Assembly: GCF_003597395.2 (NCBI RefSeq)
Contig: NC_133770.1
Location: 80,912,128-80,976,127 of the forward strand
DNA: 64,000 bases
Reading direction: 5' to 3'
Origin: Chelonoidis abingdonii
Taxonomy: Eukaryota; Chordata; Testudines; Testudinidae
In this document: positions 1 to 11,970 of the stretch, piece after piece
How positions within the stretch are numbered: the first letter of the stretch is position 1
How the letters are laid out: each line of letters starts with the position of its first letter
Position numbers and translations under genes: made by a program
Notes under the pieces: model-generated
Seen by the model: only the letters and a program-made list of their open reading frames with translations
The model's database searches: none
Told to the model about the DNA's origin: nothing

Positions 1-1280
1 TTACTAGAGACAGTACAAACAGCTCTAATGCAGAGTAGAGAACAACTCGGGTCTGTATGAAACAGGGCTCAGATGAAAATGTCTCAAACACAGCTTAACA
101 TGAATTCAGTAGCATTGTGATGGGGTGCATTAGCCCCACACTGGTGAACTAAGGGTTAAAGAACAGCTCTGGGTCCAGGAGGCCCCACCCAGCCACACCT
201 GCTGAGCATGCTTACGTTGGCGGATGGGCTCAAAAGGGCGTGGGTCAGCTTAGTCTATGTGGATGGAGCAGGGGAGTAGTTTTGTGCTGCAAGCTCCTGC
301 AGAGAAGCTGCGGGCACTGCCTATGGCCTACACCAGGCCCTGCTGCCACAGGCCCCTCACCCCACAGAGGCTGGGAACGAAGGCCCTCTGGAGGGTGCGA
401 TCAGAGATAACTCTGAGGGAATCCAGAAACAGACCTGGAGCACTGATGGAGGCACAGAAGCTGAGGTAGGAAGTGGCCCAGGAAAAAGGCATAAGGGTGC
501 TTGCCCTTAGGCCACGTATTTGAACTATTGGTCGTAGAGTCCTGGACTGGAACCCAGTGGAGCAGGGAGGGCCTGGGTTCCCCTATCCCTGGCCCCTGAC
601 TTTCACCACTTCAACCCCCTGACAAGCCTAACCGCCCCCTTCCCCCCCAAAAAAACAAAACAGTGAGCCACATGGTCTAAGCTTTCCAGCTCCTTTATTG
701 TACATAGTGCCTAACCCAGAGAAAAACAACAAAGTGTAATTTATTTCCTGTAACCACATATTCCTACTATTTTTAATCATTTTATCATTAGGCAACAAAT
801 GTTTTAGAATTCTTTAAAGTATAAACTTGTAGTGCACGCCTGTACTGCAGAGCAGAGAGACACTCAGGGACCTGTATGGAACAGGACTCAGGCTAAACTT
901 TCTGCTCTTCTACTACAACAGCCCCAGCAAGCAGAGGTAGGGAGAGGGAAGGTGGTCCAAAAAGTTCAACCACTGTGAAAACTTTAGTTATCAATGTAAG
1001 ATCATAGCATTCCCTTTTGTGTATGCCTTGTGCTCACTGAATAATATACAAAGCTGTGCTGATCTAGTGATTGCCCATGACATTTAACTCTTCTTTGTGG
1101 AGTGTAGCACACAATGAGAAGCATGCATAAGAGTCTGAATGAAGATTAAACTACACATGTTCTTTTCTGCCTGTTCCTGTGACCCTATCTATGTGTGGGA
1201 AAATGTTTAAAGAATTGCTAACTCTGGTTCAATTCCATCAATGTTAACAATGATGGAAGCCCTAGTTTATGCCACCAATT
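1..1280. other. Intergenic, repeat-like, no gene seen
   Basis: No conserved reading frame is seen. A GC-richer block at about 120-600 has the look of a degenerate interspersed repeat of unknown class. A diverged direct repeat of about 55 bp is visible at 28-82 and 843-897, flanking that block. Confidence 0.35.
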
Positions 1281-1289
1281 ACCATCACC

Positions 1290-1425
1290 ATGTGAATCCC
1301 TCAACTGGCTCCCCCTCCTTGACCATATCAAGTTAAATCTTCTCGCCCTCACTTTCAAGGCCCTTCACAACACTATCCCTCTCTACTTGTCTGATTTTGG
1401 TTGAGATTCACAGTACAGAGCTCAC
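1290..1425 (+). repeat. LINE RT C-terminal fragment, L2-like
   Basis: Translation resembles the KLLALTFKALHN...PLYLSDF signature found at the C-terminal side of L2-type LINE reverse transcriptases. The fragment is short and no ends are visible. Confidence 0.45.
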
Positions 1426-1559
1426 AGCCCTGAGGAAGAAGGGACTAAGGCAGTTTTTAGCTGGTTTTGCACTCACTTGATCCTTGGATGTTTCACAGTA
1501 TGCAGTGTAATTTAGATAGCCCTGGGGGCTTGTCCGGGCCGCAGTATGGCCTGGAATCT

Positions 1560-2514
1560 CCACAGTGCTACACAGAATTCCACCTGGATTTCAACAAATT
1601 CCACCCCATCAACCTCAGCTTGGACCAGTCCACAGAAGAGATCCACTTCGTGGACACTACAGTGCAAATAAGTGATGGTCACATAAACACCACCCTATAC
1701 TGGAAACCCACTGACCGCTATACTTACCTACATGCCTCCAGCTTCCATCCAGGACACATCACACAATCCATTGTCTACAGCCAAGCCCTAAGATACAACC
1801 GAATTTGCTCCAATCCCTCAGACAGAGACAAACACCTACAAGATCTTTTTCAAGCATTCTTAAAATTACAATACCCACCTGGGGAAATGAGGAAACAGAT
1901 TGACAGAGCGAGATGGATACCCACTGGCCATCACGTACAGGCCCCAGCTAAAACCTCTCCAGTACATCATCAACGATCTACAGCCTATCCTGGAAAATGA
2001 TCCCTCACTCTCACAGACCTTGGGAGGTAGGCCAGTCCTTGCTTACAGACAACCCCCGAATCTGAAGCATATACTCACCAGCAACTACACACCACACCAC
2101 AGAAACACCAACCCAGGAACCAGTCCCTGTAGCAAACCTTGTTGCCTACTGTGTCCCCATATCTACTCTGGTGACACCATCAGAGGACCCAACCACATCA
2201 GCCACACTATCAAGGGCTCATTCACCTGCACGTCTACTAATGTTATATATGCCATCATGTGCCAGCAATGCCCCTCTGCCATGTACATTGGCCAAACCAG
2301 ACAGTCGCTACATAAAAGAATAAATGGACACAAATCGGACATCAGGATTGGTAACATACAACAGCCAGTAGGTGAACACTTCAATTTCCCTGGACATTCT
2401 ATAACAGATTTAAAAGTAACTATTCTTGAACAAAAAAACTTCAGAAACAGACTTCAAAGAAAAAGAGCAGAACTAAAATTCATGGCAGATTTAACACTGT
2501 TAATTTGGGCTTGA
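1560..2514 (+). pseudogene. PLE reverse transcriptase-GIY-YIG endonuclease, broken
   Basis: Two overlapping frames make up the remnant. The first (about 1560-1990) holds the conserved TTLYWKPTDR and SIVYSQALRYNRICS segments of a PLE RT. The second (about 1920-2514) holds a Cys-rich linker (CCLLCPHIY) and the endonuclease core VIYAIMCQQC...MYIGQTRQSLHKRINGHKSD. The GIY-YIG signature is present as IYAI...YIG, with the following Arg residues. In PLEs this domain nicks DNA for target-primed reverse transcription. At least one frameshift separates the two parts and the 5' half of the ORF is absent. Confidence 0.85.
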
Positions 2515-2708
2515 ATAGAGACTGGGAGTGGCTGGCTCATTACAAAAGCATCTTTGCCTCTCCTGGAATTGACACCTCCTCATCTATTATTGGGAGTAGA
2601 CTACATCCACCCTGATCGAATTGGCTCTGTCAACACTGGTTCTCCACTTGTGAGGTAGCTCCTTCCTCTTCATACATATAATGCCTGCATCTGTAAGTTT
2701 CACTCCAT

Positions 2709-2751
2709 GCATCTGAAGAAGTGAGGTTTTTTTAAGCACAAAAGCTTTTGC
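2709..2751 (+). ncRNA. Degenerate hammerhead-ribozyme-like motif in PLE end
   Basis: The order is GCAT, CTGAAGA (fits the CUGANGA core), a degenerate stem II, then AAAA where a ribozyme needs GAAA, then GCTTTTGC. The G-to-A change in the second core box predicts no activity. The call rests on comparison with better-preserved copies at 36683-36722 and 46879-46920. Confidence 0.45.
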
Positions 2752-3004
2752 CCAAATAAATGTTAGTCTTCAAGGTGCCACCGGATTCCTTGTTGTTTTT
2801 GTGGATACAGACTTACACGGCTATCTCCTGATAAGTGCTACATACAGTTGCCCCCACTGCTGACAGACCTTCTGTACCCTATACAACTCCTATGCTTGTA
2901 CTGGGACAGTCCTTCTCTGGAGGGGTGTGAGACTTTTAGAGCCCCTTTATGAAGCTACTCTGTATGTATGTAAATCAGGTTCAGTAACAGTTCCAAAAGA
3001 CAGA

Positions 3005-3228
3005 CAGGGCTGGTATTAGGGAATAGTAAGCAGGGCAATTGCTTGGGGCCCCATGCCACAGGCAGCCCGGTGGCGCTTGGGGTTTGGCTTCAGCCTTGCA
3101 TGGCAGGGCTCAGATTTCAGCTTCAAAAACATTGCAGAAATCTAATGCTTGATTAGGTAAGGGAGGCAGAGTGGGGGCCTACTCCTTAGTTTTTGCCGTG
3201 GGCCCCAGTGAGTCTAATGCCATCCCTG
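3005..3228. mobile_element. Non-autonomous hAT, 224 bp
   Basis: The ends are CAGGGCTGGTATTAG and CTAATGCCATCCCTG, imperfect inverted repeats. The flanking 8-mers are aagacaga (2997-3004) and aagacagg (3229-3236), a 7/8 target duplication. It has no coding capacity. Confidence 0.75.
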
Positions 3229-3236
3229 AAGACAGG

Positions 3237-4046
3237 TTCAATAAGACAGTCAGGTTCCTCCCCCACTCTGGGGCCAGGAGTCAAAAATGCATCATTAACC
3301 GAAAGATCAAATATGATACTTGTTCTAAGCCAGCACCTAATGCACTGGGGAGTCTATGACAAATCAACTGCAGGCACAAGTGATAGGTATTTAAGTGCTA
3401 ACTACCTGCTGTTGCTTGCATATCAAGTAGCTAATGTCTAAATAGTCTCATCTGTGTCCACAATCAAATTATGGGAACAAAATCAGAAACCAGACTGGTG
3501 ACTCTTTAAAAAGGTGGTCCTTAGTGATTAATTATATAGTAGTTATTTTTACCTATATCTTCATTTTCCATCAGTCTGGCTTTGGTCTGACATAATATAG
3601 GAGGGCTCATTTTTCTACTCCAGCCCCTTTTCCCATGTCTAGACTTTCTGCTTGAGCTCCATTCCCCTGCTAAAAGAAGAAATTTAAATAAATAAAACAA
3701 AGGTACAATATGACATATCTGTAAACTTTATAGTACCAGACTATGCTCTCACTTCCCATCCCCACTTCCCCATATTTCAAAAAGTCACTTCATGTGCATT
3801 AAACCCCAGCTTCGTCTTCCTCCTTACTTTCTTTGTTGCCCAGCCCTGTTATTTTACCTATCAACATATTGTGCATGAAAGAAGGAATTGCAATGCAGAG
3901 GTTTTCTACAAGTACCATACAGAAGCAACAATCAGAAAGGGTGGCAATGTTTTAGAGCATTGGTTCTCCCTCTGGTGGGCAGAGAAAGGAATTGAATATA
4001 GAAGAATTGAAAGCCTACAGGTCTAACGCACCACTTGGGGTTTTGA
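3237..4046. other. Intergenic, nothing recognised
   Basis: AT-rich sequence without a recognisable gene or mobile-element terminus. Confidence 0.4.
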
Positions 4047-4054
4047 TATGGTTT

Positions 4055-4194
4055 CATAGGTGCTGGAACTCAGGGGACTGAGGGTGCTGCCATACCCCCT
4101 GGCTTGAAGTGGTTTTTTCCATAATATGTAGGGTTTACTGCTTGGTTCAATGGTTCTCAGCTCCCCCGCTATACAAATTGTTCCAGCATCCCTG
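4055..4194. mobile_element. Non-autonomous hAT, 140 bp
   Basis: It starts CATAGGTGCTGGAACT and ends TTGTTCCAGCATCCCTG (inverted repeats GGTGCTGGAAC / GTTCCAGCATCC). Flanks tatggttt and catggttc match at 6 of 8 positions, consistent with an aged 8-bp duplication. Confidence 0.65.
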
Positions 4195-4202
4195 CATGGT
4201 TC

Positions 4203-5190
4203 ATCATTTAAGGCACACATATTGTAAAATTACTGGAGGAGAATGCACAGTCCCAATATCTGAGCTGGTTTGTATAATAGCAGCCAGTGGGAAGCTTTTG
4301 TTACTATTTAGCCTTCTTATTAAAGATTTGGTTTGATGGGAGTTAAGAATCATTCAAATAGATGCATTTTCATTACTGTACCAGGATATTGCTTAAAAAA
4401 ATCTTCTTGCAAAGCTCTGTGGCATTTAAACCAATTCCACAATAAGATCCTTTTTAAAGATATTATTACACTTATTCCAGTAAATAAAGAATCACCCCAA
4501 ATCCTGCAGTATGGATATTTTGAGTGTAGATTTTGTCTAAGTACTGTAAAATACTGTTATTTTTTAAAAAGGAGTTAAATGGTTGATTTGCTGTTATAAT
4601 TGAATAATAAAATGTGTATTTGTGACCGACTGGAGAATGTCTACTTACAATTTATTAATGCTGATTAATCTTATGAACTTTATGTTTAACCGTCAGTATG
4701 TATTGAATCAGCCATTTTGATTGCTATAGGCCTGGTTTGACGTAAGTAACTTGCCTCATTTCTTAGTGGGCATGATTAGGAAGGAGAATAGAAGGTTAAG
4801 TTGTCATAATAAGCTGCATGCTGGAGTTAAGATGGCTAGCTAAGATCAACAGCAACATCCTGGAATTAGTACACAAGCCTAAATGCAAGGTAGAAGACAG
4901 ATTATACATGAATAGAGCACGCAGTACAGGGATTGGCTCCTACAAAGAAACCAAGCCAGTCTCAAACATGTGATGCAGTGTATAGTAAATGCAATGTCAT
5001 GTGTAAATGTATATAAAGGAACTTTGCAACTTTGGATGTGTGGTATGCCCTATACCTACTTGTTACACTTAAGCCTTATCAACTCAGTGTAGCTTTGCTG
5101 TATGCCAGATAAAGATACCAAAGTGACAAAATTGGGAGTCAAACTGAGTCCTTCAGAAGTTGAGTGGAACGAGGTCTCAGAGGGAATCCC
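4203..5190. other. Intergenic, nothing recognised
   Basis: Low-complexity AT-rich DNA. The small reading frames show no family resemblance. Confidence 0.4.
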
Positions 5191-5194
5191 AATA

Positions 5195-5532
5195 ATTGCT
5201 TATGAGCGGAGGAAGTACTACTTCATACAACACAGAATCAACTTGTGGAACATGTTGCCCGGGGAAGTTGTGGAGGCAAAAAGTAAGGGTTCAAAAAAGA
5301 ATTAGGTAAGTTCTTGGCAGATAGGACCATCAATGGCTTTTAGCTAAAATGGTCATGGATGCAACCCCATGCTCTCGGTGTCCCTAAACCTCTCACTGCC
5401 AGAAGCTAAGACTGGATGACGGAGGATGGATCACTTGATAATTGCCTGTTCTGTTCATTCCCTCTGAAGAATCTGGCACTGGCTGATGGACCAGTGATCT
5501 GACCTAGCATGGCCATTCTTGTGTTCTTTTGT
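5195..5532 (+). repeat. CR1 LINE 3' end
   Basis: It contains the CR1 tail landmarks: a segment like GAGGAAGTACTACTTCATAC, then TGTGGAACATGTTGCC, then AATTAGGTAAGTTC, and a terminal ATGGCCATTCTTGTGTTC. It is truncated at the 5' side with no coding left. Confidence 0.8.
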
Positions 5533-6105
5533 GGGGTTTGCTTGCTACTCAGCTCAATGGGTTTAGAAGCACACAGAATCCGAGGTTTGGATCCAAACAC
5601 AGCAGCCGGGTGAGTGTCCAGCAGGGGGAGTTTGAACAGCTCTGTGACAATACTAAAATCCCAAAAGAGATTTTAAGGCAAAAGTGAGAGATACTCTTTT
5701 CAGAGTAGGCTTGTCATATCAGGATGTGTGCGCTTTGGGGAGCTGTATATTGTGATCTACTTAATCTCAGTTTTAGTTTTCTAACAGCAGCAACTGATGT
5801 ACATGCTAAATGAAATCAACATAGCAAAGGAATATTTTAAAGTTGAAAGCACATTGATTTTAGAAAAGCATCTAAATATCATGCCTCTACAAAAAAGTTA
5901 GATCCTCACCTTTCTCCATGGGTAACTTTACATACACTAAAGGAGAGGGGTGCAGAAATATAGCCCTTTATTGTAACACTGATTTTAAACATTTATTTGG
6001 GGAATATATATCTACCAGGCATTGCAGTTATGGTAACATAGCCCTTACCTCACAGTTCTCACCCTCTCCCCACTTTCAATAAAAGTTAAGTCTGGTTATT
6101 CCCTT
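5533..6105. other. Intergenic, nothing recognised
   Basis: No gene or clear repeat boundary is visible. The short frames lack conserved motifs. Confidence 0.35.
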
Positions 6106-6559
6106 GTACAGTAACTAGAGTTCTTTGAGATGTGTGATCACTATGTGTATTCCACTCAAGGTGAGCATAAGCTCCATGTGCCTGGGACAGGAAGAGTTTT
6201 CACTAGCCATGCCCATTGGTCCATGTATGACCCATTTTCCTTTTCATGCTCCAGACTGGGGCATACAGAGTGACCACCTCTCCAGGTCCTGCTCTATGAA
6301 TAACCTTAGGATAGAGATCCAAAGCAGACATGAAGGAGGGCGCATAATGGACTACAGATAGGGTGGTGAGTCAAATAAAATGATCTGGTTGGTGGGATGT
6401 GGTCCCAGGCTACCAGTTGCCAATTCTTTTTTTTAATCCAGTGGACTGGGTCCCCCAGCTGTTGGGCTCCTGTGCAAGTGCACTAAGTACACATTGGTTA
6501 ATCCAGGCTCAGCTATCCACGCATAGTTTTCAAAGTAGGCTGTTAAAGTGGAGTTAATT

Positions 6560-6649
6560 TATGCAAATCCAACCAGAATACTAAGTGTTGCATTAACAGT
6601 GGTGAGCCCAAAGTAGGTTGCAGCATGGTAAAGTTTGGGAACCACTGGC
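6560..6649. mobile_element. Fragment of hAT end
   Basis: The fragment ends GTAAAGTTTGGGAACCACTG, the inverted-repeat form common to Charlie-like hATs. The opposite end was not convincingly located, so only the right part is called. Confidence 0.35.
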
Positions 6650-7800
6650 CTAAACTGAGGTCCCATAGTGGGGTGGGTTTTAGCACCGGAGGTAAGGTTC
6701 TGACAAGTCCCTTCAGAAACCTCATTACAGTTGGATGGGTGAAGACTGAATGGTTGTCCCCTGGAGTATGAAAGGTATTAGTTGCCAAAGGCACTTGCAA
6801 ACAGCTGAGAGACAACTGTGATATTTTCAGAAAGAGGAGGTAGTCCAGAACTGTAGGGACCTCAGAATCCTCTGGGGAATAGCCAACAATGCTGACACCA
6901 TAAAGAGAGCATGATTATTTCTAGGTTCCTTGTCCAAATACCAAGCTGCTAGACATATTTGCAGGGTTGGGATGGGGGATTGTGTTTCTGTCCTGATTCA
7001 GTACATCTGGTAAGAACTGAAGGTGGATGCACAGACATGAGGCCATCTGGAGAATACTGGTGAACCAGAACTGCCTTTGGTATGTGGGAGCCATAAGGAT
7101 CACTGACACTTTGACTTGTTCAGTATTCCTCAGGACTTGCAGTAAGAGATCGACAGGTAAGAATGCTACAATAGCATCCCTAGTAATGCATCCCCTCTGG
7201 AGTTGTGGCCCCAGTTTACTTGGTGGTAGCAGATCAAATATTTCTTGTTCTCTTGAAGTGCAACGAGGTCCCACAACAGGAACACCTATTGTTGAAATGT
7301 ACCACAGAATCATGTAGTTCCCAGTCATGGTGTCTAGCAAAGTGTCTTCTGAGTCTGCCTGTTAATGTGTTGTGTACCCTGGAAAGTGCACTGCTGAGAG
7401 AGATCTGGTGGAGGATACACCGACTCCAGAGATCGGCAGCTTCTGTGCAAAGAAGGATGGACCTTGCCCTTCCCTGTTTGTTGATATACTAAACTGCAAG
7501 AACCATTTGCAGGCTTCATGGACTGCTCACAGTTCAAGAAAGTTTATGTGTAACTTGGATTCCTGCTAGGTAGAGGTACCTGTTCTACATGTTTGACCGG
7601 ATGGGGTCCCCAACCTAGCAGAGAGGTGTCTGTAATCAATCTTTTCATGGATGGGCGAAGGGATGAAGGGAACCCCTACACACACTGTTTTCATGTTTTC
7701 CCACCAGATTAGTGAAGTCAAAACTCTGGGGGAGCGAGACCAGCTTGTACAGACTTCGCTTGCTTGGCACATAGACTGTCCACAACCGCGCATCACATAA
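6650..7800 (-). pseudogene. DIRS RNase H-tyrosine recombinase remnant
   Basis: Minus-strand frames at 6543-6815, 6921-7340 and 7566-7796 carry pieces recognisable by similarity to the other DIRS copies in this window: TVMRFLKGLVRTLPPV (recombinase), QVLRNTEQVKVSVILMAPTY (between RNase H and recombinase) and CVGVPFIPSP...LSARLG (RNase H start). The frame is repeatedly shifted, so no functional protein is possible. Confidence 0.65.
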
Positions 7801-8063
7801 ATAGATGAGGCCTAGGTGAATGAGACAGGATCACACTGCCATCTGAAGGCTCAGTCAAAGCTGAGTGATTAGATGATTCATAGCTTGGAATCTGTTCCGA
7901 AATAAGTATGTTTTGGCAATGATCAAATCCAAGGTCACTCCAATAAAGTCTATAATCTGTGTGCAAGCTAAACTGTGCTTTTCTTAGAGTCCTAATGATT
8001 GTAGGAGTTGGAATAAGGATAGGGGAACACTGATGTACCCTGACAGTGAAGGTGCATTGCCAC

Positions 8064-8992
8064 CAGTGTTCCCTCTAATTTTTCCCTCCCATGTGCGGAA
8101 TGAATTTTGTTAGGTGCATCAATATGGAGGTGATGTGAGACATCTTCATATGGTTCACATAACAAAAATCCACGTGGTGGGGGGTGGGGCTGAGGGGCTC
8201 AAAGTGTGTGTGTGGGGGGCTCAGGATTAGGGCAGAGGGTTAGGTGCAGGGGTGTGAGGGCTCCAGCTAGTGATGCGACCTCTGGACTGGGGCCAGGGAT
8301 GAGGGGCTCAGGGCTAGGGCAGAGGATTGGGTGCAAGGGGGGGGAAGGGCTCTGGGGTGGGGCCAGGGATGAGGGGTTTGGGGTGCAGGAGGGTGCTCTG
8401 GGGCTACAGTGGGGAGCGAGGACTCTCCCTAGCGCTCTTTCCCCATAGCAGCACCTCTGCTGGGAAGCAGAGGTGCCTCTCCCCACCACGGGAGCTCTAG
8501 GGCTGGGGCTGCAGGATAGGTGCCCTTCCCCCGGGCCCAGCAGGTCTGGGTCCGGGGAAGAGTCATCCTGACTGCACCTGGGCCTGGGATGGGCCTCTCT
8601 GGCTGCGCATAGGTCCGGGCCGCTCCAGGGTCAGGCTGGGCCACACCGCACCACCCCACCCACACCTGGAACCAGCCTGTGCCACACTGCCTGAGCTGTG
8701 GCTGGGTCCAGGTTGCTCTGGGGTCGGACCGGGCCAGGCCTGGGGCCAGGCTGCTCCAACTAGACCACCCTGGCTGGTCTGGGTGCCCTGGCCATGGCAG
8801 GTCCAGGCAGCAGGCTGAGTTGGGGCCGGGGGAGAGGTGCCCTGGCCACGGCAGGTTGGGGGCCAGACTAGGTGGGCGCCTGGGGAGAGGTGCCTCTCCA
8901 CCAGCCACGGAAGATCCCTGGGTGGGTTACCTGAGAGCCTGTGTAGTGCTAAATAGGCTCCTGCACGGCCATGTGGCTTACAGGGAACTTAG
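8064..8992. mobile_element. hAT-derived element, 929 bp, GC-rich interior
   Basis: Termini are CAGTGTTCCCTCTAA and TTACAGGGAACTTAG. The flanking 8-mer attgccac is exact on both sides (8056-8063 and 8993-9000). The interior (about 8170-8450) is a G-rich degenerate tandem repeat based on a GGGGCTCAGG-like unit, followed by more GC-rich DNA. Long open frames here are by-products of GC richness. Confidence 0.85.
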
Positions 8993-9080
8993 ATTGCCAC
9001 TACTGATAAAACCTTCATGAACCCTTTCAGTGCTGTCAAAAGGCCAAATGGGAGCACTCTGTATTTGTAATCGTCTATGA

Positions 9081-9479
9081 CAGTGGTTTTCAACCTATGG
9101 TCCATGGACCCCAAGGGACCACAGACTATGTCTAAGGGGTCTGTGAAAGGTGACTATGAAAATAGAGTTTCAGATCCCAGAAAAGGCATTCAATTTTTCT
9201 GATCAATCAAAAGTATGTGAATATCCCCATCTACAGGTCAAACCCCGGAAGTGTTGTCATTACCATAGAAGCCCACAGTATAGTGCTCTTTCTCACACTG
9301 CATCAAATGCTGTGCTGAGCACATGCAGCATTTATAGTTGAATTCCCTTCAGTCAGTTTTCAGTCTAAGACTTCTATGGCAGGGGTCTGGATACCACAGC
9401 TTGAAATTCCAAAAGGGTCTGCCCCTGCATTCAAAATTATTCAGGGGTCCACAAATGAAAAAAAGGTTGAAAACCACTG
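9081..9479. mobile_element. Non-autonomous hAT, 399 bp
   Basis: It has perfect 16-bp inverted ends, CAGTGGTTTTCAACCT and AGGTTGAAAACCACTG. Flanking 8-mers gtctatga and gtccaggc agree at 5 of 8 positions, so the duplication is eroded. Confidence 0.8.
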
Positions 9480-11970
9480 GTCCAGGCCTAAAGTAAACTG
9501 GAAGAACCTCCTATGTGCAGGGTGGAGATCTATATGGAAATCAGCATTCTTCAAATCTAGACCTGTAAATCTTTGTTAGCAAGGGAATTATAGAAGGCAG
9601 TGTGATCTTTCTGAACCTCAGATGGCATATGAGACTGTTCAGCTGTCAGAGATCTAGCATGGGCTCCAACCTTCTTTCTTCTTTGAAATGAGGAAATATC
9701 TTGAGTTAAAACCTTTTCCCCTGTGTTGAGGTGGAGTGGGGAGTCTACTTCCTGTCTGGGCATCCTCTTGTGAGAAGGATCCCTGAAAAGGGATGGGGAA
9801 AGGGGCTTTGGAGTGGGAGGATGAAGAGAACTCTTGAACAACTAGTGGTGATAATTTCCATAATCCATCTGTCCATTATATGGTGCCATGCTGAGTGAAA
9901 GCGAGCTAAGCAGCTATCAAAAGGCTTGGGGAATCCTGTCCAGGTAGATTTGGGAGGACTAGTTTGTAGCTCCAAAAGGTCCCATCAGAAGGATTTCTTG
10001 ACAAGAGACTGGGTGGCCATTCTGCCTCCTGTGCAGCATTATTTGGTGTTATCAAAGAGGCTCATAAGCCCTCTGATGGTAAAAGCATTGAGGAGCTGAC
10101 CATTGTCTATACGACTGAAACTTATTTTCTCCATGGTGCTAGGGTATAGACCAGAGGTTGGCAACCTTTCAGAAGTGGTGTGCCGAGTCTTCATTTATTC
10201 ACTCTAATTTAAGGTTTCACGTGCCAGTAATACATTTTAACGTTTTTAGGTCTCTTTCTATAAGTCTATAATAAATAACTAAATAAGGTTTTTAAAATGT
10301 TTAAGAAGCTTCATTTAAAATTAAATTAAAATACAGAGCCCCCCGAAGCAGTGGCCACGACCCAGACAGTGTGAGTGCCACTGAAAATCAGCTCGCGTGC
10401 TGCCTTCCGCATATGTACCATAGGTTGCCTACCCCTGGTATAGACACTTGAAAGTGGAGTATTGCTCTTGAGTCTTTGAGAGTATATAATGATTCATCTA
10501 TTTTTTTAACTGAATAGGTTATTTTCCTCAAAAGGCATATATTCCACAGTTGATTGGACTTCCTTGGGCTATCTGGAGGATTGAAGCCACATCTCATGAC
10601 TACAGATGTTGCCATCGAGGGGGAAGTTTTCTCTCACAAAGAGCTCTAGACATTTGGCCTCCTTATCCATGGTGTAGATATGGGTTGATGTTGTTTGTTC
10701 TTTTGTGATGGCCCTGCACTGCTAATGGGTTGGGAGTAGGGTGTGAGAAGAAGTATTCCACCCTTTTAAACGGTACAAAAGATTTTTTGTTCATTCTTTT
10801 CTCAGTGGGAGCTCAGTGGCTGGAGTGTGGCAGACCATCTTGGATGGTTCTAAGATGCTTCATGGATTGGCAACATCACTTTACTATGACACATGCTCTG
10901 GAGCATATCCAGTAATTTATCAGGGCCAATGGTATCCTACACTTCTTCCAGGGGGATCTGGAATGTGTCTGCAATGGTTCTTGGAAGACCCTAGAATTGT
11001 CTATAGTTATCAGATGGTGATGGTGAGGCTGGCATGACTACCTCATCTGATGAGGCTGCTGATATGCCGGTCTACACCAGTGGTGCTGCCTGGTCAGAGT
11101 GTTCCTCTGTGGGTTGAGTTTCTTCCCCACATGGGGGTGCATGCCTTGATACCTATGTGTCTGTCTGTCTGTATTCAGGATGTCTCATGTTTGGATCCCC
11201 GAGACCCCAGTAAGGCCATTGAGAGGATCAGAGGGGTGATGGGGTAATGCCCAGAGGGAAGGATACCACTGGTCTTGAGCTGTGCAGTTTCTCCTGTGAG
11301 AGTGGGAAGGTGCCCAAGAAATCTCAGAGCTTCTGATGGGAATGATTTCCACCTTGATAAGGTTGGTGAAGTTCTCCCACTGAGCCTGGGTTCATCAGAG
11401 TATGAGGCCTCTGGGTTGATGGATGGGCCATTGGCAAAGGAAGTGGTCTTACTCTGCCTCAGTTGGTAGACGGTACTAGTGAATGTCACACCGATGGTGT
11501 GGGGACCTCGCTGGCTAGGACCAGATTTTGGTGATTCTGGGCCAGCACAGATAGTAAAATCCTCCAGGATAATGTATTGACCCCTGTTGCTGGTAGAGAA
11601 ATGGGGCATCTGTCCCTTCCTGGCACTGGCAGTGCCAGCTTTGGATGGACAGTGGTTCTCAGTATTGAGGACTCCTCCATGAGAGACAGTATTGAGTACT
11701 TTGGGTGTAGAAGGCATACACTTGCTTCTCTTCCTTGTTGGTGCCGAGGTCAGTCCCACTCCTTTGGTGGTCAATGGTCATGAGGCACTTTTGGATCTCA
11801 GAGCTGAGGAACTGGTTCCATGCCCCCAATCAACTCCTGATTCACCTGTACTGGGACATGGAGCCTCACCTGACTTAGAGTGAGTTTGAGAAGAAGTTAT
11901 CTTCTTAGATGAGGATTTAAGATTTCTTGTGTTTGCTCTTGTGAGAGTGTTTACCCTTACCTTCCTCATG
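9480..11970 (-). pseudogene. DIRS Gag and RT stub, broken
   Basis: Minus-strand frames, the longest at 11175-11774, encode Ser/Thr/Pro-rich low-complexity protein like the N-terminal Gag-type ORF of the other DIRS copies. Near 9490-9600 a short stretch resembles the start of the DIRS RT (DLKNADFHIDLHPAHRR pattern in shifted frame). A hAT interrupts it at 10152-10437. Confidence 0.5.
10152..10437. mobile_element. Non-autonomous hAT, 286 bp, exact target duplication
   Basis: Ends are CAGAGGTTGGCAACCT and AGGTTGCCTACCCCTG. The 8-bp duplication gtatagac is exact (10144-10151 and 10438-10445). It is the same family, in opposite orientation, as 59291-59601. Confidence 0.9.

Larger units (their letters stand above)
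1555..2838 (+). mobile_element. Penelope-like retroelement, 5'-truncated
   Basis: The region encodes the C-terminal part of a PLE reverse transcriptase, including IHFVDTTVQI...TTLYWKPTDRYTYL. In a second frame follows a linker and a GIY-YIG endonuclease. The 3' end carries a TCTTCAAGGTGCCACCGG segment and a terminal GGATACAGACTTACACGGCT motif. The same kind of terminal sequence recurs at 36632-36830 and 46795-47026. A frameshift near 1900-1990 and the missing N-terminal half make it inactive. Confidence 0.85.

Noticed and set aside
6440..6649. Complete hAT beginning at CAGTGGACTGGG near 6440
   Set aside because: The right end fits a hAT, but the left sequence does not mirror it beyond CAGTGG and the flanking 8-mers do not match.
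8199..9020. Several open frames of 80-159 codons on both strands
   Set aside because: They lie within a hAT with a GC-rich tandem-repeat interior and exact target duplication. The amino acid composition simply follows GC content.
11175..11774. 199-codon minus-strand frame as a host gene
   Set aside because: Position and low-complexity composition fit the Gag region of the surrounding DIRS, and no splice or domain evidence supports a cellular gene.
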